The position numbers were made by a program, and so were the translations under genes. This document shows positions 6,496 to 7,702 of a stretch of DNA of 7,702 nucleotides, in pieces (position 1 is the stretch's first letter; every line of letters starts with the position of its first letter). Under the pieces are notes generated by a model. That model was not told where the DNA came from and searched no databases. It saw only the letters and a program-made list of their open reading frames with translations. Source of the stretch: Acidimicrobiia bacterium (GTDB taxonomy: Bacteria; Actinomycetota; Acidimicrobiia; Spongiisociales; UBA5794); contig JACDBE010000089.1 in assembly GCA_013695075.1 (NCBI GenBank), positions 1-7,702 on the forward strand, in the 5' to 3' direction.

Positions 6496-7702
6496 GACAG
6501 CTCCTGGGCCCAATCCCACGACTCCAGATTGTGCTTGATCCGCTGCAGGAACAGCACCGCCGTCGACCCGTCGAACACCCGGTGGTCCCAGGTGAGCCCC
6601 AGGTAACCGATGTGCCTGATGGCGATAGTGTCGGTGCCGTCGGGCAGGGTGACGACGGCGGCCCGCTTGGTGACGGTGTCGGTGGACAGGATGGCGACGT
6701 TGGGGACGTTGATGATCGGGTTGGACATGAACGAGCCGAACGGCCCCGGGTTGGTTATGGAGAACGTGCTTCCCGCCAGGTCGTCGGGCTCCAGCTTCCC
6801 GGAGCGGGCCTTGTCCGCCTTCTCCCGGATCGCTCGAGCCAGCCCGCCCAGCCTCAGGTTCTCGGCGTTGCGCACCGACATCACCACCAGCCCCTTCTGG
6901 CTCATGTCGACGGCGATCCCCAGATTGACCCCGCGGTGGAACGTCTGGGTGCCTCCGTCGAGATCGAACGAGCTGTTGACCACCGGGTAGGCGTTGAGGG
7001 CGTCGACCGTCGCCCGGGACACAAACGGCAGGTAGGTCAGGGAGAACCCCTCCCGAGCCTTGAAGCCGTCCTTGTGGGCCTGGCGCACCCGCTCCACGTT
7101 CTCGAAGTCGACCTCGACCGAGGTCCACACGTGCGCCGCCGTCTGTTTGGCCATCACCATGTTCTCGGCTATCCGCTTGCGCAACCGATCGATGGGGACC
7201 GCCTCTCCGGTTCCGGCGACGGCCGGGGCGGGGGCGGCCGCAGCCGGGGCTGGAGCCGGTACCGCTGCGGCGGGGACCGGGGCGGGAGCCGCGGGGGCAG
7301 GACCGGCCGTAGCGGCCGGAGCCGGCTCGGCGGCGGCCGGGGCGGGGGCCTCGGCGGCTGGAGCGGGAGCGGGCGGCTCCTCCGCCGCAGCAACGGGGGC
7401 GGGAGCAGCTGCGGCGGGGGCGACCGGGGTCGGGACCGCTTCGGGCTCCACCGCCACCTTGCTGGCGGCGGCGTCGATGTGAGCCATCACGTCCTTGCGG
7501 GTGATCCGTCCGCCCTCCCCGGTCCCAGTCACCTGGGACAGGTCGAGGTCGTGCTCATCGGCCAGCTTGCGCACCACGGGCGACAGCACGCCCCTCTTGG
7601 AGGCATCGGCCGGCGGCGTGGTCGCTGGCGCCTCCTGCTCGGGGGCCGGCTCGGGTTCGGAAGTGGCGGCGGCCTCCGGGGCCTGGGCCGCCTGTTCGGT
7701 TG
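6492..7702 (-). CDS. Dihydrolipoamide acyltransferase (E2) of a 2-oxoacid dehydrogenase complex, N-terminus beyond the window
   Basis: The visible 402 residues are the C-terminal part of an E2 core subunit, which passes acyl groups from its swinging lipoyl arm to coenzyme A. In order they are: the end of an Ala/Pro/Glu linker (1-37); the peripheral subunit-binding domain (about 38-77, SPVVRKLA to GRITRKDV) that docks E1 or E3; a linker of about 80 residues, almost only Ala and Pro (about 83-165); and the catalytic domain (about 167-402). The catalytic domain ends in DHRVFDG, with His373 and Asp377 as the acyltransferase pair. The lipoyl domain lies beyond 7702. The frame has a GTG at 7589, but this is an internal Val of the binding domain, not the start. 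The gene overlaps lipBA by four bases. Actinobacterial homologues are named sucB or dlaT. The substrate (pyruvate, 2-oxoglutarate or branched-chain) cannot be decided here; the NPGPFGSF segment differs from typical succinyltransferases. Confidence 0.95.
   Translation of the reverse strand, partial: TEQAAQAPEAAATSEPEPAPEQEAPATTPPADASKRGVLSPVVRKLADEHDLDLSQVTGTGEGGRITRKDVMAHIDAAASKVAVEPEAVPTPVAPAAAAPAPVAAAEEPPAPAPAAEAPAPAAAEPAPAATAGPAPAAPAPVPAAAVPAPAPAAAAPAPAVAGTGEAVPIDRLRKRIAENMVMAKQTAAHVWTSVEVDFENVERVRQAHKDGFKAREGFSLTYLPFVSRATVDALNAYPVVNSSFDLDGGTQTFHRGVNLGIAVDMSQKGLVVMSVRNAENLRLGGLARAIREKADKARSGKLEPDDLAGSTFSITNPGPFGSFMSNPIINVPNVAILSTDTVTKRAAVVTLPDGTDTIAIRHIGYLGLTWDHRVFDGSTAVLFLQRIKHNLESWDWAQELS
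7206..7454 (-). repeat. Low-complexity Ala/Pro-coding tract (E2 interdomain linker)
   Basis: About 83 codons of the E2 gene encode almost only Ala and Pro with scattered Glu, Val, Gly and Thr, using repeated GCx and CCx codons. The DNA is therefore an imperfect short-unit repeat with extreme GC content. Such linkers are known to be extended and flexible in E2 proteins and let the lipoyl and binding domains reach the active sites. The tract is prone to length change by slippage and to assembly error. Confidence 0.8.

Noticed and set aside
6496..7128. N-terminal extension of the lipBA frame to an upstream start
   Set aside because: It lies wholly within the E2 gene in another frame, has low-complexity shadow composition, and the GTG at 6495 gives a normal LipB N-terminus.

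Overview
This window is high-GC DNA from a bacterium, most likely an actinobacterium. Base composition, frequent GTG starts (lipBA, the M24 peptidase, tkt and pduO), TGA stops throughout, SDGD-type transketolase motifs and the E2-lipB-lipA gene order all fit. An Acidimicrobiia-like lineage is plausible, but that is inference. All seven genes lie on the minus strand, so transcription runs from position 7702 towards 1. No RNA genes, insertion sequences, CRISPR arrays or phage genes were seen.

Right part (7702 to 4834), lipoate unit. The window opens inside a 2-oxoacid dehydrogenase E2 acyltransferase: linker, E3/E1-binding domain, a very long Ala/Pro linker, then the catalytic domain. Its TGA stop overlaps a GTG start (GTGA) of a 553-residue gene. 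That gene encodes octanoyltransferase LipB and lipoyl synthase LipA in one uninterrupted frame. Both halves keep their catalytic or cluster-binding residues. The substrate of lipoylation (E2) and both enzymes that attach and mature its cofactor are therefore translationally linked, with the two enzymes fused. This is the most notable feature of the window.

Middle (4833 to 3553). A gap of 180 bp precedes an M24-family Xaa-Pro aminopeptidase-like gene. A TAnnnT box lies seven bases before its GTG start, the arrangement of a leaderless transcript.

Left part (3490 to 1), a tightly packed run: transketolase, an unrecognised protein with about eight membrane segments, a PduO-type cobalamin adenosyltransferase, and the start of an M17 leucyl aminopeptidase. 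The last is cut by the left edge. Spacings are 10 bp, 15 bp and a 4-bp ATGA overlap, so these four are probably one transcript. The products span central carbon metabolism, B12 cofactor activation and peptide turnover, with no obvious shared pathway.

Long open frames on the plus strand are antisense shadows produced by high GC content.
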